A stretch of 64,000 nt of DNA from Streptomyces bacillaris. GTDB taxonomy: Bacteria; Actinomycetota; Actinomycetes; Streptomycetales; Streptomycetaceae. The position numbers and the translations under genes are program-made. The notes beneath the pieces were generated by a model. The model saw only the letters and a list, made by a program, of their open reading frames with translations. It had not been told where the DNA came from and ran no database searches. The DNA is taken from contig NZ_CP029378.1 in NCBI RefSeq assembly GCF_003268675.1, positions 6,200,001 through 6,264,000 on the forward strand, in the 5' to 3' direction. Each line of letters starts with the position of its first letter. Within the stretch, counting starts at the first letter, position 1. Below are positions 55,225 to 64,000 of this stretch, one piece after another.

Positions 55225-57936
55225 GTGGCTGAGACGGCATCGAAGAAGACGGCAGACAACCGACCGCGCCTGCTCCTCATGGACGGGCACTCCCTGGCGT
55301 ACCGGGCGTTCTTCGCCCTGCCCGCGGAGAATTTCACGACGGCGGTGGGCCAGCCGACGAACGCCGTGTACGGCTTCATGTCGATGCTGGCGAACACCCT
55401 GCGTGACGAGGCGCCCACGCACTTCGCGGTGGCGTTCGACGTGTCCCGCAAGACCTGGCGCGCCCAGGAGTTCCCGGAGTACAAGGCGAACCGCTCCAAG
55501 ACCCCCGACGAGTTCAAGGGGCAGGTCGAGCTGATCGGCGAGCTGCTGGACGCGATGCACGCGGACCGGTTCGCGGTGGACGGCTTCGAGGCTGACGACG
55601 TCATCGCGACGCTGGCGACCCAGGCCGAGGCGGCCGGGTTCGAGGTGCTGATCGTCACCGGCGACCGGGACTCCTTCCAGCTGATCACGGAGAACGTGAC
55701 CGTGCTGTACCCCACCAAGGGGGTCTCCGAGCTGACCCGGTTCACCCCGGAGAAGATCGTCGAGAAGTACGGGCTCACCCCGCAGCAGTACCCGGACTTC
55801 GCCGCCCTGCGCGGCGACCCGTCGGACAACCTTCCGAGCATCCCCGGCGTCGGTGAGAAGACGGCCGCGAAGTGGATCAACCAGTTCGGTTCGTTCGGTG
55901 AGCTGATGGAGCGGGCGGACGAGGTCAAGGGCAAGGCCGGGCAGAATCTCCGCGACCACCTGGACGCGGTCAAGATGAACCGGGTCCTCACCGAGATGGT
56001 CCGGGACGTGGAGCTGCCGAAGACCCCGGCCGACCTGGAGCGCGCCCCGTACGACCGCACGGCGGTCACCGGCATCCTGGACATACTGGAGATCCGCAAC
56101 CCGAGCCTGCGCGAGCGCCTCTTCGCCGTCGACCCCGGTGCGGCGGAGGCCGAGCCGCCCGCCCCGGCCGCCGGGATCGAGCTGGACGGCACGGTCCTCG
56201 GCTCCGGGGAGGTCACCGGCTGGCTGGAGGAGCACGGTGCGCAGCCGCTCGGGATGACGACCGTCGACACCTGGTCGCTGGGCGCGGGCACGGTCACCGA
56301 GATCGCCCTCGCCGCCGCCGGAGGGGCCGCCGCCTGGCTGGACCCGACCCAGCTCGACGAGGCCGACGAGAAGGCGTTCGCCGCCTGGGTCGCGGACCCG
56401 GCCCGCCCCAAGGTCCTGCACAACGCCAAGAACGTGATGCGGGTCTTCCCCGAGCACGGCTGGCAGCTCGAAGGCGTCACCATGGACACCGCGCTCGCCG
56501 CGTATCTGGTGAAGCCGGGCCGCCGCTCCTTCGCCCTGGACGCGCTGGCCGTGGAGTATCTGGGCCGCGAGCTGGCCCCGGCCGCCGCCTCCGACGGACA
56601 GCTGGCCTTCGGCGCGGACGACCGGGCCGAGCAGGACGCCCTGATGGCGCAGGCCCGGGCCGTGCTCGACCTCGGCGACGCGTTCACCACCCGGCTGAAG
56701 GAGGTCGGCGCCGCCGAGCTGCTCCACGACATGGAGCTGCCGACCTCGATCCTCCTGGCCCGCCTGGAGCGCCACGGCATCGCCGCCGACCGGGCCCATC
56801 TGGAGTCCATGGAGCAGCAGTTCGCCGGGACCGTGCAGCAGGCGGTGAAGGAGGCGCACGCGGCGGTGGGCCGGGAGTTCAACCTCGGTTCGCCCAAGCA
56901 GCTCCAGGAGATCCTCTTCGGTGAGCTGGGCCTGCCGAAGACGAAGAAGACCAAGACGGGCTACACGACGGACGCGGACGCGCTGGCCTGGCTGGCCGCG
57001 CAGACCGAGCACGAGCTGCCGGTGCTGATGCTGCGCCACCGCGAGCAGGCCAAGCTGCGGGTCACCGTCGAGGGCCTGATCAAGACGATCGCTGCCGACG
57101 GCCGTATCCACACCACGTTCAACCAGACGGTCGCGGCGACCGGCCGGCTCTCCTCCACCGAGCCCAACCTGCAGAACATCCCCGTCCGCACCGACGAGGG
57201 CCGGGCGATCCGCCGGGGCTTCGTCGTCGGCGAGGGCTTCGAGACGCTGATGACGGCGGACTACAGCCAGATCGAGCTGCGGGTCATGGCCCACCTCTCC
57301 GAGGACGCCGGGCTCATCGAGGCGTTCACCTCCGGCGAGGACCTGCACACCACGGTCGCCTCCCAGGTCTTCGGCGTCGACAAGAGCGCGGTCGACCCGG
57401 AGATGCGCCGCAAGATCAAGGCCATGTCGTACGGTCTGGCCTACGGCCTCTCCGCGTTCGGCCTCTCCCAGCAGCTGACCATCGACCCCGCCGAGGCCCG
57501 GGTGCTGATGGACACCTACTTCGAGCGGTTCGGCGGCGTACGGGACTATCTCCACCGGGTCGTCGAGGAGGCCCGCGCCACCGGCTACACGGAGACGATC
57601 CTCGGCCGCCGCCGCTATCTCCCCGACCTGAACAGCGACAACCGCCAGCGCCGCGAGGCCGCCGAGCGGATGGCGCTCAACGCCCCGATCCAGGGCACCG
57701 CCGCCGACATCGTGAAGGTGGCCATGCTCCGGGTGGACCGGGCGCTGCGGGAGGCGGAGCTGACCTCGCGGATGCTGCTCCAGGTCCACGACGAAATCGT
57801 CCTGGAGATCGCCGGGGGCGAGCGGAAGCAGGTGGAGGGGATCCTCCGCCGCGAGATGAAGGACGCGGTCGAGCTGCGCGCCCCGCTCGACGTCTCGATC
57901 GGCGTCGGCAAGGACTGGGAGTCGGCGGCCCACTGA
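55225..57936 (+). CDS. polA: DNA polymerase I
   Basis: 903 aa. N-terminal 5'-3' exonuclease/flap domain (LLLMDGHSLAYRAFFALPAENF, GFEADDVIATLA, VTGDRDSFQLI, RGDPSDNLPSIPGVGEKTA), a vestigial 3'-5' exonuclease domain in which the DxE site reads VDTWS, and the family A polymerase with motif A TADYSQIELRVMAHLS, motif B RRKIKAMSYGLAYGLSAFGLS and motif C LLQVHDEIVLE. Functions in Okazaki-fragment maturation and excision repair. GTG 55225 fits the family N terminus; the ORF extends 215 codons further only as a shadow of the opposite gene. Confidence 0.97.
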   Translation: MAETASKKTADNRPRLLLMDGHSLAYRAFFALPAENFTTAVGQPTNAVYGFMSMLANTLRDEAPTHFAVAFDVSRKTWRAQEFPEYKANRSKTPDEFKGQVELIGELLDAMHADRFAVDGFEADDVIATLATQAEAAGFEVLIVTGDRDSFQLITENVTVLYPTKGVSELTRFTPEKIVEKYGLTPQQYPDFAALRGDPSDNLPSIPGVGEKTAAKWINQFGSFGELMERADEVKGKAGQNLRDHLDAVKMNRVLTEMVRDVELPKTPADLERAPYDRTAVTGILDILEIRNPSLRERLFAVDPGAAEAEPPAPAAGIELDGTVLGSGEVTGWLEEHGAQPLGMTTVDTWSLGAGTVTEIALAAAGGAAAWLDPTQLDEADEKAFAAWVADPARPKVLHNAKNVMRVFPEHGWQLEGVTMDTALAAYLVKPGRRSFALDALAVEYLGRELAPAAASDGQLAFGADDRAEQDALMAQARAVLDLGDAFTTRLKEVGAAELLHDMELPTSILLARLERHGIAADRAHLESMEQQFAGTVQQAVKEAHAAVGREFNLGSPKQLQEILFGELGLPKTKKTKTGYTTDADALAWLAAQTEHELPVLMLRHREQAKLRVTVEGLIKTIAADGRIHTTFNQTVAATGRLSSTEPNLQNIPVRTDEGRAIRRGFVVGEGFETLMTADYSQIELRVMAHLSEDAGLIEAFTSGEDLHTTVASQVFGVDKSAVDPEMRRKIKAMSYGLAYGLSAFGLSQQLTIDPAEARVLMDTYFERFGGVRDYLHRVVEEARATGYTETILGRRRYLPDLNSDNRQRREAAERMALNAPIQGTAADIVKVAMLRVDRALREAELTSRMLLQVHDEIVLEIAGGERKQVEGILRREMKDAVELRAPLDVSIGVGKDWESAAH

Positions 57937-57969
57937 GCCACGGCCACGGTCGAGGAGCCGAGACATGAC

Positions 57970-58008
57970 CGAAGGGCCCGGAACCGCGCCGCGGTCCCGG
58001 GCCCTTCG
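57970..58008. terminator. Bidirectional terminator after polA
   Basis: CGAAGGGCCCGG / CCGGGCCCTTCG 12-bp stem with an inner ACCGCG / CGCGGT stem; convergent genes on both sides. Confidence 0.85.
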
Positions 58009-58032
58009 CCATGCCGTGACGCCGGTCCGGGG

Positions 58033-58911
58033 TTACTTCCGTTCGGCGGCGGACACGTCCGCACGGGGACCGTCCGGTACGGGCTCCGGCTCCCGGTTCT
58101 CCGGCCGCCGCCCTCCGTGGGCCAGCCGCATCCACACCCCGTACAGCAGCAGTCCGACCGCCAGCCCCGCGCCCGCCCCGAAGCAGGCGGTCGGGATGAT
58201 GTCGAGCGGGCTCTCCACCCGTCCGAAGTGGGCGTACCACCGCACGCACCGGTGGACGGTCCCCGCCACCACACAGCCGGCCAGCAGGGCGAGCGCGCCC
58301 AGCCGTTCGCCCCGCCCGAGCGCCGGGAGCGCCTCCGGCACCGGGGCGGCCACCGTGCGCCGCAGCCCGGTGGCCACGAACCAGCCGAGCACCACGAGCG
58401 CCAGGGCCGAACTGCCGTACTGCGCGAACTGGTAGAGAGGGAAGCCGCCCACGCTCCGGTTCAGGAACGGCAGCAACTCCGTCCCCCACCGGCTGTGATG
58501 GGTGAACGCGTCCCACACCACATGCGTCGCCGCCCCGAGCGCGGCGGACCCCGCGAACCACAGCCAGGCCGACGGCCCGAGCGTCTCCCGTGTCCACCGC
58601 CGCCCCCGGACGAAGGCGTGGACGCGGCCCCGTACGCGTACCGGAACCAGCGCCACCAGCGGCTCGCGCAGCGCCACCCACACCGCCACCAGCACGGCGG
58701 CGATCAGCACGTCCACCGTGACCACTCCGAGCAGGGTGTGGGTGAAATCACCGAACTCCATCGCTCCGGGCAGCACCGTGTCCGCGAAGTAGGTGACGTC
58801 GGGCGCGAACGAACCGGCGATCAGGGCCGAGGGGAACAGGCCCAGGCGGCCGGTCCCGTTCCGGCGGATCGCCGGGAGCACGGCGGCGGCATGGCTGAGG
58901 GTGAACGGCAT
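58033..58911 (-). CDS. DUF4184-family membrane protein
   Basis: 292 aa, integral membrane, about six helices. Starts MPFTLSHAAAVLPAIRRNG and contains ALIAGSFAPDVTYF, GDFTHTLLGVVTVDV and GAATHVVWDAFTH, the conserved His/Asp pattern of the DUF4184 (membrane-bound metal-dependent hydrolase-like) family. Enzymatic role unproven. C terminus is polar. Divergent from the transglycosylase gene. Confidence 0.88.
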   Translation of the reverse strand: MPFTLSHAAAVLPAIRRNGTGRLGLFPSALIAGSFAPDVTYFADTVLPGAMEFGDFTHTLLGVVTVDVLIAAVLVAVWVALREPLVALVPVRVRGRVHAFVRGRRWTRETLGPSAWLWFAGSAALGAATHVVWDAFTHHSRWGTELLPFLNRSVGGFPLYQFAQYGSSALALVVLGWFVATGLRRTVAAPVPEALPALGRGERLGALALLAGCVVAGTVHRCVRWYAHFGRVESPLDIIPTACFGAGAGLAVGLLLYGVWMRLAHGGRRPENREPEPVPDGPRADVSAAERK

Positions 58912-59114
58912 GGCGGCAAGTATGCGCGAGCGGTCCGGACCGCTCGTCGGGGCACCCTCCGTTGCCCTCTTGGACAACGTGTATGAAGGGACGTGAAAAA
59001 ACAGTAAGAAGCGGTCAGGGTGCGGTGCCTCGGCGCCACAGGGTGCCGTAGGGTCGCTGGGGTCTCGTGCGGGGGAGCGCGGGAGCGGCCGTCGAGGGGG
59101 AGGAACCGGAACGT

Positions 59115-60848
59115 ATGGCAGCGCACATTCGCCGACGACTGCGCAAGGGGGCCACGACCACTGCGGTGGCGGCGGCCGCCGTGGCGGCGCTCGCGGCTTC
59201 CCAGGCACCCGCAGCCCCGATGGCCGAGGGGCCCGTGGGCGGTGGCGACCAGCAGACCGCCGGCGGTGAGTCGGGCGGCCCCGAGGACGGCGCGGCCACC
59301 GGCAACTCCCCGTACTACACCGACCTTCCCCCGCTCGTCACGCCCGATCGGCCCGGTTCGTCCAGCAACCTCCCGATCGCCACCGGCAGCGCCGAGGCGG
59401 GCATCCCGGCGACCGTCCTGGCCGCCTACCAGCAGGCCGAGCGGACCGTGGCCTCCACCGACGCGGCCTGCCGGCTCCCCTGGCAACTCCTCGCCGCGAT
59501 CGGCAAGGTCGAGTCCGGCCACGCCCGCGGCGGCCGGGTGGACGCCGACGGCACCACCCCCTCCCCGATCCTCGGCCCGGCCCTCAACGGCCAGGGCTTC
59601 GCGCTCATCAAGGACACCGACGGCGGGGCGTACGACGGCGACGCCGTCCACGACCGCGCGGTCGGCCCGATGCAGTTCATCCCGTCCACCTGGGCCACCT
59701 GGGGCCAGGACGCCAACGGTGACGGCCGCAAGGACCCCAACAACATCTACGACGCGGCGCTCGCCGCCGGCCGCTACCTCTGCGCGGGCGGCCGGAACCT
59801 GGCCGTCGCCGCCGACCTCGACCGGGCTGTGCTCAGCTACAACCGGTCGACGGAGTACCTGCGTACGGTCCGCTCCTGGTTCGCGTACTACCAGCGCGGC
59901 ACGCACGAGGTGCCCGACGGCAGCGGCATCCTCCCCACCGCGCCCAGCACCCCGACACCGAACCCCACCCCCACCCCGGCCGGTACGCCGAGCCCGACGC
60001 CGTCCCCCTCGAAGCCCGGCACCACCAAGCCGAGCCCGAGCCCCTCCAAGCCCGGCGACGGCTCCACCAGCCCCACCCCGACGCCGACGCCCACCCCCAC
60101 GCCGACCCCCACTCCGACGCCGACGCCGACCCCCTCCCCGTCGGAGACCTTCGGCTCCCTGGAGAACGCGGGCACCGGCCCCCTCACCGCCACCGCGGGC
60201 GGCACGTTCGAGGAGCGGGTCTCCGTCCGCGCCCGCAACGCCCTCGGCGCACCCATGGCCGAGGTGCCCGTCACCTTCACCGTCACCGGCACTACCGGCA
60301 CCCTCTTCGAGGGCGGGAAGAAGACGGTCACCGTCATCAGCAAGGCCGACGGCACCGCCACCGCACCCGCGCTCAAGGCGGGCGAGAAGACCGGCGAGTT
60401 CACCGTCACCGCCACTGCGGGCACCACCCGGCCGCGCACCCTGACCTACGCGGCGAGCGTCACCGCCCGCCAGGCCGACAAGATCGTCCGCGTCGGTGAC
60501 GAGGCACTGGTCGCCGCGCCCGGCGAGAAGTTCGCGAACGCCGTCGAGGTCAAGGCCACCCACAAGGGCGCCGCCGCGGGCGGAGTGGCCGTCACCGCCA
60601 CCCTGGTCAAGGACAGTCTGGGGCTCATCGACAACGACAAGGGCCCGTACTTCAAGGACGCGGACGGCAACCCGCTGCGCACCCTGGACCTCACCACTAA
60701 CGCCGACGGCCTGCTCCGGCTCCCGGACCTCTTCGCCGACGAGAACCCGGGCACGTACAAGCTGCGCCTCACCACCGAGGGCGGCGCCACGCTCGTCATC
60801 GAGCTGACCGTCCAGGCCCCGGAGGAGACGGAGACCCCCGAGGCCTGA
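59115..60848 (+). CDS. Secreted lytic transglycosylase with Ig-like domains
   Basis: 577 aa. Signal peptide (RRRLRKGATTTAVAAAAVAALAASQAPA). Transglycosylase SLT domain at about 95-260: PWQLLAAIGKVESGHARGG with catalytic Glu133, AVGPMQFIPSTWATWGQDANGDG, AAGRYLCAGGRNL, SYNRSTEYL. Then a Pro/Thr/Ser linker (about 275-350) with a run of PT repeats, and two invasin/Big-type Ig-like domains (FEERVSVRARNALGAPMAEVPVTFTVTG, FANAVEVKATHKGAAAGGVAVTATLV). Cleaves peptidoglycan; Ig domains may anchor it to the wall. ATG 59115 with GAGGAACCGGAA upstream. Confidence 0.93.
   Translation: MAAHIRRRLRKGATTTAVAAAAVAALAASQAPAAPMAEGPVGGGDQQTAGGESGGPEDGAATGNSPYYTDLPPLVTPDRPGSSSNLPIATGSAEAGIPATVLAAYQQAERTVASTDAACRLPWQLLAAIGKVESGHARGGRVDADGTTPSPILGPALNGQGFALIKDTDGGAYDGDAVHDRAVGPMQFIPSTWATWGQDANGDGRKDPNNIYDAALAAGRYLCAGGRNLAVAADLDRAVLSYNRSTEYLRTVRSWFAYYQRGTHEVPDGSGILPTAPSTPTPNPTPTPAGTPSPTPSPSKPGTTKPSPSPSKPGDGSTSPTPTPTPTPTPTPTPTPTPTPSPSETFGSLENAGTGPLTATAGGTFEERVSVRARNALGAPMAEVPVTFTVTGTTGTLFEGGKKTVTVISKADGTATAPALKAGEKTGEFTVTATAGTTRPRTLTYAASVTARQADKIVRVGDEALVAAPGEKFANAVEVKATHKGAAAGGVAVTATLVKDSLGLIDNDKGPYFKDADGNPLRTLDLTTNADGLLRLPDLFADENPGTYKLRLTTEGGATLVIELTVQAPEETETPEA
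59935..60142 (+). repeat. Pro-Thr-Ser linker repeat in transglycosylase gene
   Basis: Degenerate CCSACSCC hexamer-type repeats encoding PT/PS dipeptides, longest unbroken (PT)n part at about 60070-60135. In frame, with mixed codons that limit slippage. Confidence 0.8.
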
Positions 60849-60907
60849 CCCGGCGGCCCCACCGGCCCCTACCGCTCGATCTGCTCCACCGCTTCACCGC
60901 TTCGACG

Positions 60908-60940
60908 ACAGCCCCCGCGCCCACCCGGCGCGGGGGCTGT
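60908..60940 (+). terminator. Terminator after transglycosylase gene
   Basis: ACAGCCCCCGCGCC / GGCGCGGGGGCTGT 14-bp perfect stem with a 5-base loop. Confidence 0.85.
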
Positions 60941-61055
60941 CCGCGCTGTTCTCATCTCGCGCCCGGGTTGCTACGGTGCCCCACCCCTGACGAACCGTCA
61001 GCCACAGGTCATCAGGCCGCCGCCGTCATCGGAACACCGTCCCGGGAGGTCGGGC

Positions 61056-61193
61056 ATGCGTGCTCTCGTCGCCGCCGCCATCGGGCTGGCCGCCGCCTTC
61101 GCGCTCGTGCTCACCCTCTCCGCCGTCGGCTCCCCGCCAGGGGAGACCTCGCCCGAGCCCCTGCTCACCACGGTCCCGGGCCCCAAGAGGTAG
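61056..61193 (+). CDS. Small membrane protein, 45 aa (SPW_0924-like)
   Basis: ATG 61056 with a good GGAGG ribosome-binding site 7 bases upstream; stop TAG 61191-61193. MRALVAAAIGLAAAFALVLT then a short periplasmic tail ending VPGPKR: one membrane segment or an uncleaved signal anchor. Streptomyces genomes have a conserved tiny family of this form (I recall the label SPW_0924). Function unknown. Its stop is 25 bp before the DUF3068 gene, so the two are probably cotranscribed. Confidence 0.78.
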   Translation: MRALVAAAIGLAAAFALVLTLSAVGSPPGETSPEPLLTTVPGPKR

Positions 61194-61218
61194 CACCGCA
61201 GAGGGAGAGGTCACCACC

Positions 61219-62199
61219 ATGCGCCGCCGAGCCGGTCTCGTACTCCTGGCCTTCGCCGTCTTCTTCGCCGCTCTGTCCCCGCTGCTGCGCTGGTACGCCT
61301 TCCCCCGGCTGGCCAAGGTGCCGCCGAACCAGTACCAGGAGGTCGTCCTGGAGGCGAAGCCCGCCACCCTCCTCGACTACACGACCCTCCGGGCGAAGGA
61401 GGTCGAGAAGGTCACCATCGTCCAGACGCTCAAGGGCAATGTGGAGGAGTCCGAGCGGATCGAGCGGAGCGCCGGGCGGGACGTCGTCGTCTGGGACGCG
61501 CTCTCCTACATCGAGGGTCCCGACGGGAAAATGGTCTCCGCCATCCCCGAGCGCTACATTTTCGACGCCCACACCCAGGCCCCCGTCAACGCCACCGGAG
61601 AGATGGTCGACGGCGACCCCGTCCGCCGCACCGGCATCGAGTTCAAATGGCCCTTCCTCACGGAGAAACGGGACTACGAGTACTTCGACGCCCAGACCCG
61701 TACCACCGCGCCCATCCACTACAAGGGCACCCGCACCTTCCGCGGTCTGGAGGTCTACTACTTCGAGCAGACCATCCCCTGGACCAAGGTCCCGATGCCG
61801 AAGAAGATGCCCATCGAGGGCATCACCGCCGAGCAGATCGCGCAGACCGGCATCACCCGCTGGTACACCACCAAGCGCATGTTCTGGGTCGAACCCGTCA
61901 CCGGGGCGCCGGTCAACGGCGAGGAGATCCACACCGAGGAGCTGCGTGACGCCAAGAAGATGGGCATGTCCGAGGACACCGTCACCGCGTTCGACGGCCA
62001 TGTGAAGATGCGCGAGGACTACATCGCCGACACCGTCGAGCTGGTGAAGTCCCAGCGCGTCCTGGTCCTGCTCCTCACCTCGTACCTGCCCTGGGGCTTC
62101 CTGGGCCTGGGCATCGGACTGCTCGCACTGGCGCTCTGGCTGGAGGCGCGCTCGCGGCAGCCGGTGAGCCCGCGGCCGGAAGGCCCTACGAGCGCTTGA
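61219..62199 (+). CDS. DUF3068 / PorA-family membrane protein
   Basis: 326 aa. One membrane helix near each end (GLVLLAFAVFFAALSPLLRW and LPWGFLGLGIGLLALALWL) enclosing an extracytoplasmic domain with YNATTLLDY-like and YYFEQTIPWTKVPMPKKMP segments, the DUF3068 pattern of Actinobacteria. Role unknown. ATG 61219 after GGGAGAGG. The last 14 bp overlap the convergent hrpB gene. Confidence 0.88.
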   Translation: MRRRAGLVLLAFAVFFAALSPLLRWYAFPRLAKVPPNQYQEVVLEAKPATLLDYTTLRAKEVEKVTIVQTLKGNVEESERIERSAGRDVVVWDALSYIEGPDGKMVSAIPERYIFDAHTQAPVNATGEMVDGDPVRRTGIEFKWPFLTEKRDYEYFDAQTRTTAPIHYKGTRTFRGLEVYYFEQTIPWTKVPMPKKMPIEGITAEQIAQTGITRWYTTKRMFWVEPVTGAPVNGEEIHTEELRDAKKMGMSEDTVTAFDGHVKMREDYIADTVELVKSQRVLVLLLTSYLPWGFLGLGIGLLALALWLEARSRQPVSPRPEGPTSA

Positions 62200-64000
62200 G
62201 CCGCGCCGAGGTGTACCGCGTCGCCTGTACGGTCGCGGGGTCCTCCGGCCACGGATGCTTCGGGTAGCGGCCGCGCAGCTCCGCGCGTACGGCCTTGTAG
62301 CCGTCCTGCCAGAACGACGCCAGGTCCGCCGTCACGGCCGCGGGTCGCCCGGCGGGGGAGAGGAGGTGGACCAGGACCGGCACCCCGGCCACCCGGGGCG
62401 TCTCGGCCAGCCCGAACAACTCCTGGAGTTTCACCGCCAGTACGGGCTGTTCGCCGCCGTACTCGATACGGATACGGGAGCCGCTCGGCACCTCGATCCG
62501 CTCCGGCGCCAGCTCGTCCAGCCGTACGGCCTCGCCCGTCGCCCACGGCAGCAGCCGGCGCAGCGCCTGGCCCGCGTCGATCCGCCCCAGGTCCGCCCTG
62601 CGGCGGGCCCGGGACAGCTCCGGCTCCAGCCAGGCGCCCGGGTCCGCGAGGAGCGCCCCGTCCGACACGTCCGGCCACGGCGCCCCCACCACCCGGTGCA
62701 GGAACGCCAGCCGCAGCCGCAACTGCTCACTGTCCCGGCTCCACCGCAGCAGCCCGAGCCCCTCCCGTTCCAGCCCCTCCAGCAGGGCCCCGCGCACCAG
62801 CTCCGGATCGGGCTGCTTCAGCGGGCGGACCGCCAGCTCCACCGCCCCCACCCGGGCCACCGACCGGGCCACCACATCACCGTCGGCCCACCGGACCTCC
62901 TCGCCGCGCACCCGCAGCTGCCCGGCGGCCAGGAGCGCGGTCCCCTCGTCGATCACCGCCGCCAGCCGTACGCGCGCCGAGGCCGCGTGGGCGGGCCGGT
63001 CCGCGACGGCGACGGCGAGCCAGGGCGCGCTGCGCAGCCGCGAGGAGTCCCCCAGCTCCGCGCCCGTCCCCGACACCATGAGGAACGCCCCCTCGCCCCG
63101 GGCCCGCGCCACCCGCTCGGGAAAGGCCAGGGCGGCGACGAGCCCGACAACGGCGTCATCGGAGCGCCCCTCACCGGAGCCGGAGCCCGCGCTTGTGCCC
63201 GGCACGGCCCCGGAGCCCGAACCGGACCTGGAGCCCGCGCTTGTGCCCGGCGCGGCCCCGGAGCCCGAACCGGACCTGGAGCCCGCCCCTGTACCTGGCG
63301 CGGCCCCGGAGCCCGTGCCCGGCGATTTCCCGGTGCCGGTGCCGGAGCCCGCGCCGTCCACCTGGGCCGACAGCCGCCGCACCTCCTGCTTCCAGCGGCC
63401 CGCGTACCCGTCCTGGCCCCGGCGGGCCGTCCGCAGCGCCGCCGCCAGATCGTCCCCGTACTCCCTCGGCGGCTCCTCGCTCAGCAGCGCCACCACCTCC
63501 GCCGCCCGCCGCGCCCCGACCTCCGCGGCCCCGTCGAGGAGCGCCCGCGCCAGCCGGGGGTGCAGCCCGAGGCGGGACATCCGTACGCCCCGGTCGGTGA
63601 CCCGGCCCGCCGCGTCCACGGCCCCGATCGCTCCCAGCACCTCCCGGGCGGCGGCCATCGCCCCGGCGGGCGGCGGGTCCAGCAGGGCGAGCGAGGAGGC
63701 CTCCGGATCGCCCCAGCACGCCGCCTGCAGCGCGAACGCGGCGAGGTCGGCCACCTTGATCTCCGGGGTCGGGAAGCGCGAGAGCCGCCCGTCCTCGGCC
63801 TGCTCCCAGCACCGGTACACCGCACCGGCCGCCTCCCGCCCCGCCCGGCCCGCCCGCTGCCGCCCGGCCGCCTGCGAGGCCCGTACGGTGGTCAGGGCAC
63901 TCAGCCCCCGGGCATGGTCGGTACGGGGCTCGCGGGCCAGACCCGAGTCGACGACGACCCGCACGCCGGGCACCGTCAGCGACGACTCCGCCACCGAGGT
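62186..64000 (-). CDS. hrpB: ATP-dependent helicase HrpB (partial, N terminus beyond window)
   Basis: The last 604 codons of a DEAH-type helicase. At the window edge the reading is TSVAESSLTVPGVRVVVDSG (motif V region), followed by QAAGRQRAGRAGREAAGAVYR (motif VI), winged-helix and HA2/OB regions and the HrpB-specific C-terminal domain ending PKHPWPEDPATVQATRYTSARLKRS. The RecA1 domain lies past 64000, so the Met near 63994 is internal. A Gly/Ser/Ala insert of about 65 residues is encoded by a 48-bp tandem repeat. Function of bacterial HrpB is not well defined. Confidence 0.93.
   Translation of the reverse strand, partial: TSVAESSLTVPGVRVVVDSGLAREPRTDHARGLSALTTVRASQAAGRQRAGRAGREAAGAVYRCWEQAEDGRLSRFPTPEIKVADLAAFALQAACWGDPEASSLALLDPPPAGAMAAAREVLGAIGAVDAAGRVTDRGVRMSRLGLHPRLARALLDGAAEVGARRAAEVVALLSEEPPREYGDDLAAALRTARRGQDGYAGRWKQEVRRLSAQVDGAGSGTGTGKSPGTGSGAAPGTGAGSRSGSGSGAAPGTSAGSRSGSGSGAVPGTSAGSGSGEGRSDDAVVGLVAALAFPERVARARGEGAFLMVSGTGAELGDSSRLRSAPWLAVAVADRPAHAASARVRLAAVIDEGTALLAAGQLRVRGEEVRWADGDVVARSVARVGAVELAVRPLKQPDPELVRGALLEGLEREGLGLLRWSRDSEQLRLRLAFLHRVVGAPWPDVSDGALLADPGAWLEPELSRARRRADLGRIDAGQALRRLLPWATGEAVRLDELAPERIEVPSGSRIRIEYGGEQPVLAVKLQELFGLAETPRVAGVPVLVHLLSPAGRPAAVTADLASFWQDGYKAVRAELRGRYPKHPWPEDPATVQATRYTSARLKRS
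63182..63325 (-). repeat. 48-bp tandem repeat inside hrpB
   Basis: Two nearly perfect copies (63182-63229, 63230-63277) and a third degenerate copy, encoding a 16-residue unit of the type GSRSGSGSGAAPGTSA. In frame, a multiple of three, located between the helicase core and the C-terminal domain. Confidence 0.85.

Noticed and set aside
63182..63325. CRISPR-like repeats
   Set aside because: Units are adjacent without spacers and lie in frame inside hrpB.

Overview
The window is GC-rich (about 70-75 %) actinobacterial DNA with strong C/G third-position bias, GTG starts, a TTA-codon regulatory-type gene, sparse intergenic space and many family members typical of Streptomyces. A trypsin precursor (24639-25418) very close to the S. 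griseus trypsin I remember points to a Streptomyces of or near the griseus group. Several blocks (gltBD, pyk, pdtaR-like regulator, liv operon, polA) look like conserved core-chromosome order rather than a plasmid or island. No phage, IS element, CRISPR array or PKS/NRPS cluster was seen.

Layout. 1-5918: glutamate synthase gltB (5' end cut off by the window) and gltD. 6086-9073: rhomboid protease, a vWA/TerF-like protein translationally coupled to a HutD-family protein, and a PPOX-fold protein. 9189-21079: a gene set matching the KstR2 regulon of mycobacteria and rhodococci for degradation of the last two steroid rings (C/D): paired acyl-CoA dehydrogenases, ipdF-, kstR2- and fadA6-like genes, ipdC-ipdB-ipdA, echA20 and a second SDR. 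Two near-identical dyad operators sit at its two divergent promoters. A cold-shock gene and a DEAD-box helicase (14331-16406) interrupt it. 21179-24337: frameshifted VOC-GNAT fusion, ankyrin protein, HExxH metalloprotein. 24639-32597: sprT-like trypsin, GH35 beta-galactosidase with divergent AraC regulator, chorismate mutase, aquaporin, aminopeptidase N. 32716-36186: two Cys-less ArsR paralogues, PhnA-like protein, a frameshifted HATPase and a SulP transporter. 36589-39605: desA/desB-like decarboxylase and N-hydroxylase without desC/desD. 39680-43934: Tat-exported 5'-nucleotidase, SIMPL protein, pyruvate kinase.

43946-44899: HTH-LAGLIDADG protein carrying a TTA codon, downstream of tRNA-Leu(CAA). 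44995-51504: ANTAR response regulator and the complete livKHMGF branched-chain amino-acid ABC transporter. 52156-57936: PaaI thioesterase, FdhF/YdeP molybdoenzyme, polA. 58033-64000: DUF4184 membrane protein, secreted lytic transglycosylase, a 45-aa membrane peptide, DUF3068 protein and the C-terminal part of HrpB helicase (cut by the window end).

Base composition is also structured: by eye, the + strand is C-rich regardless of gene direction from 1 to about 44 kb and again after about 56 kb, but G-rich in between, which might mark an inverted block. Start codons were chosen from ribosome-binding sites, overlaps and family lengths; alternatives are given where uncertain. Family names and comparisons with other organisms are from memory; no search was run.
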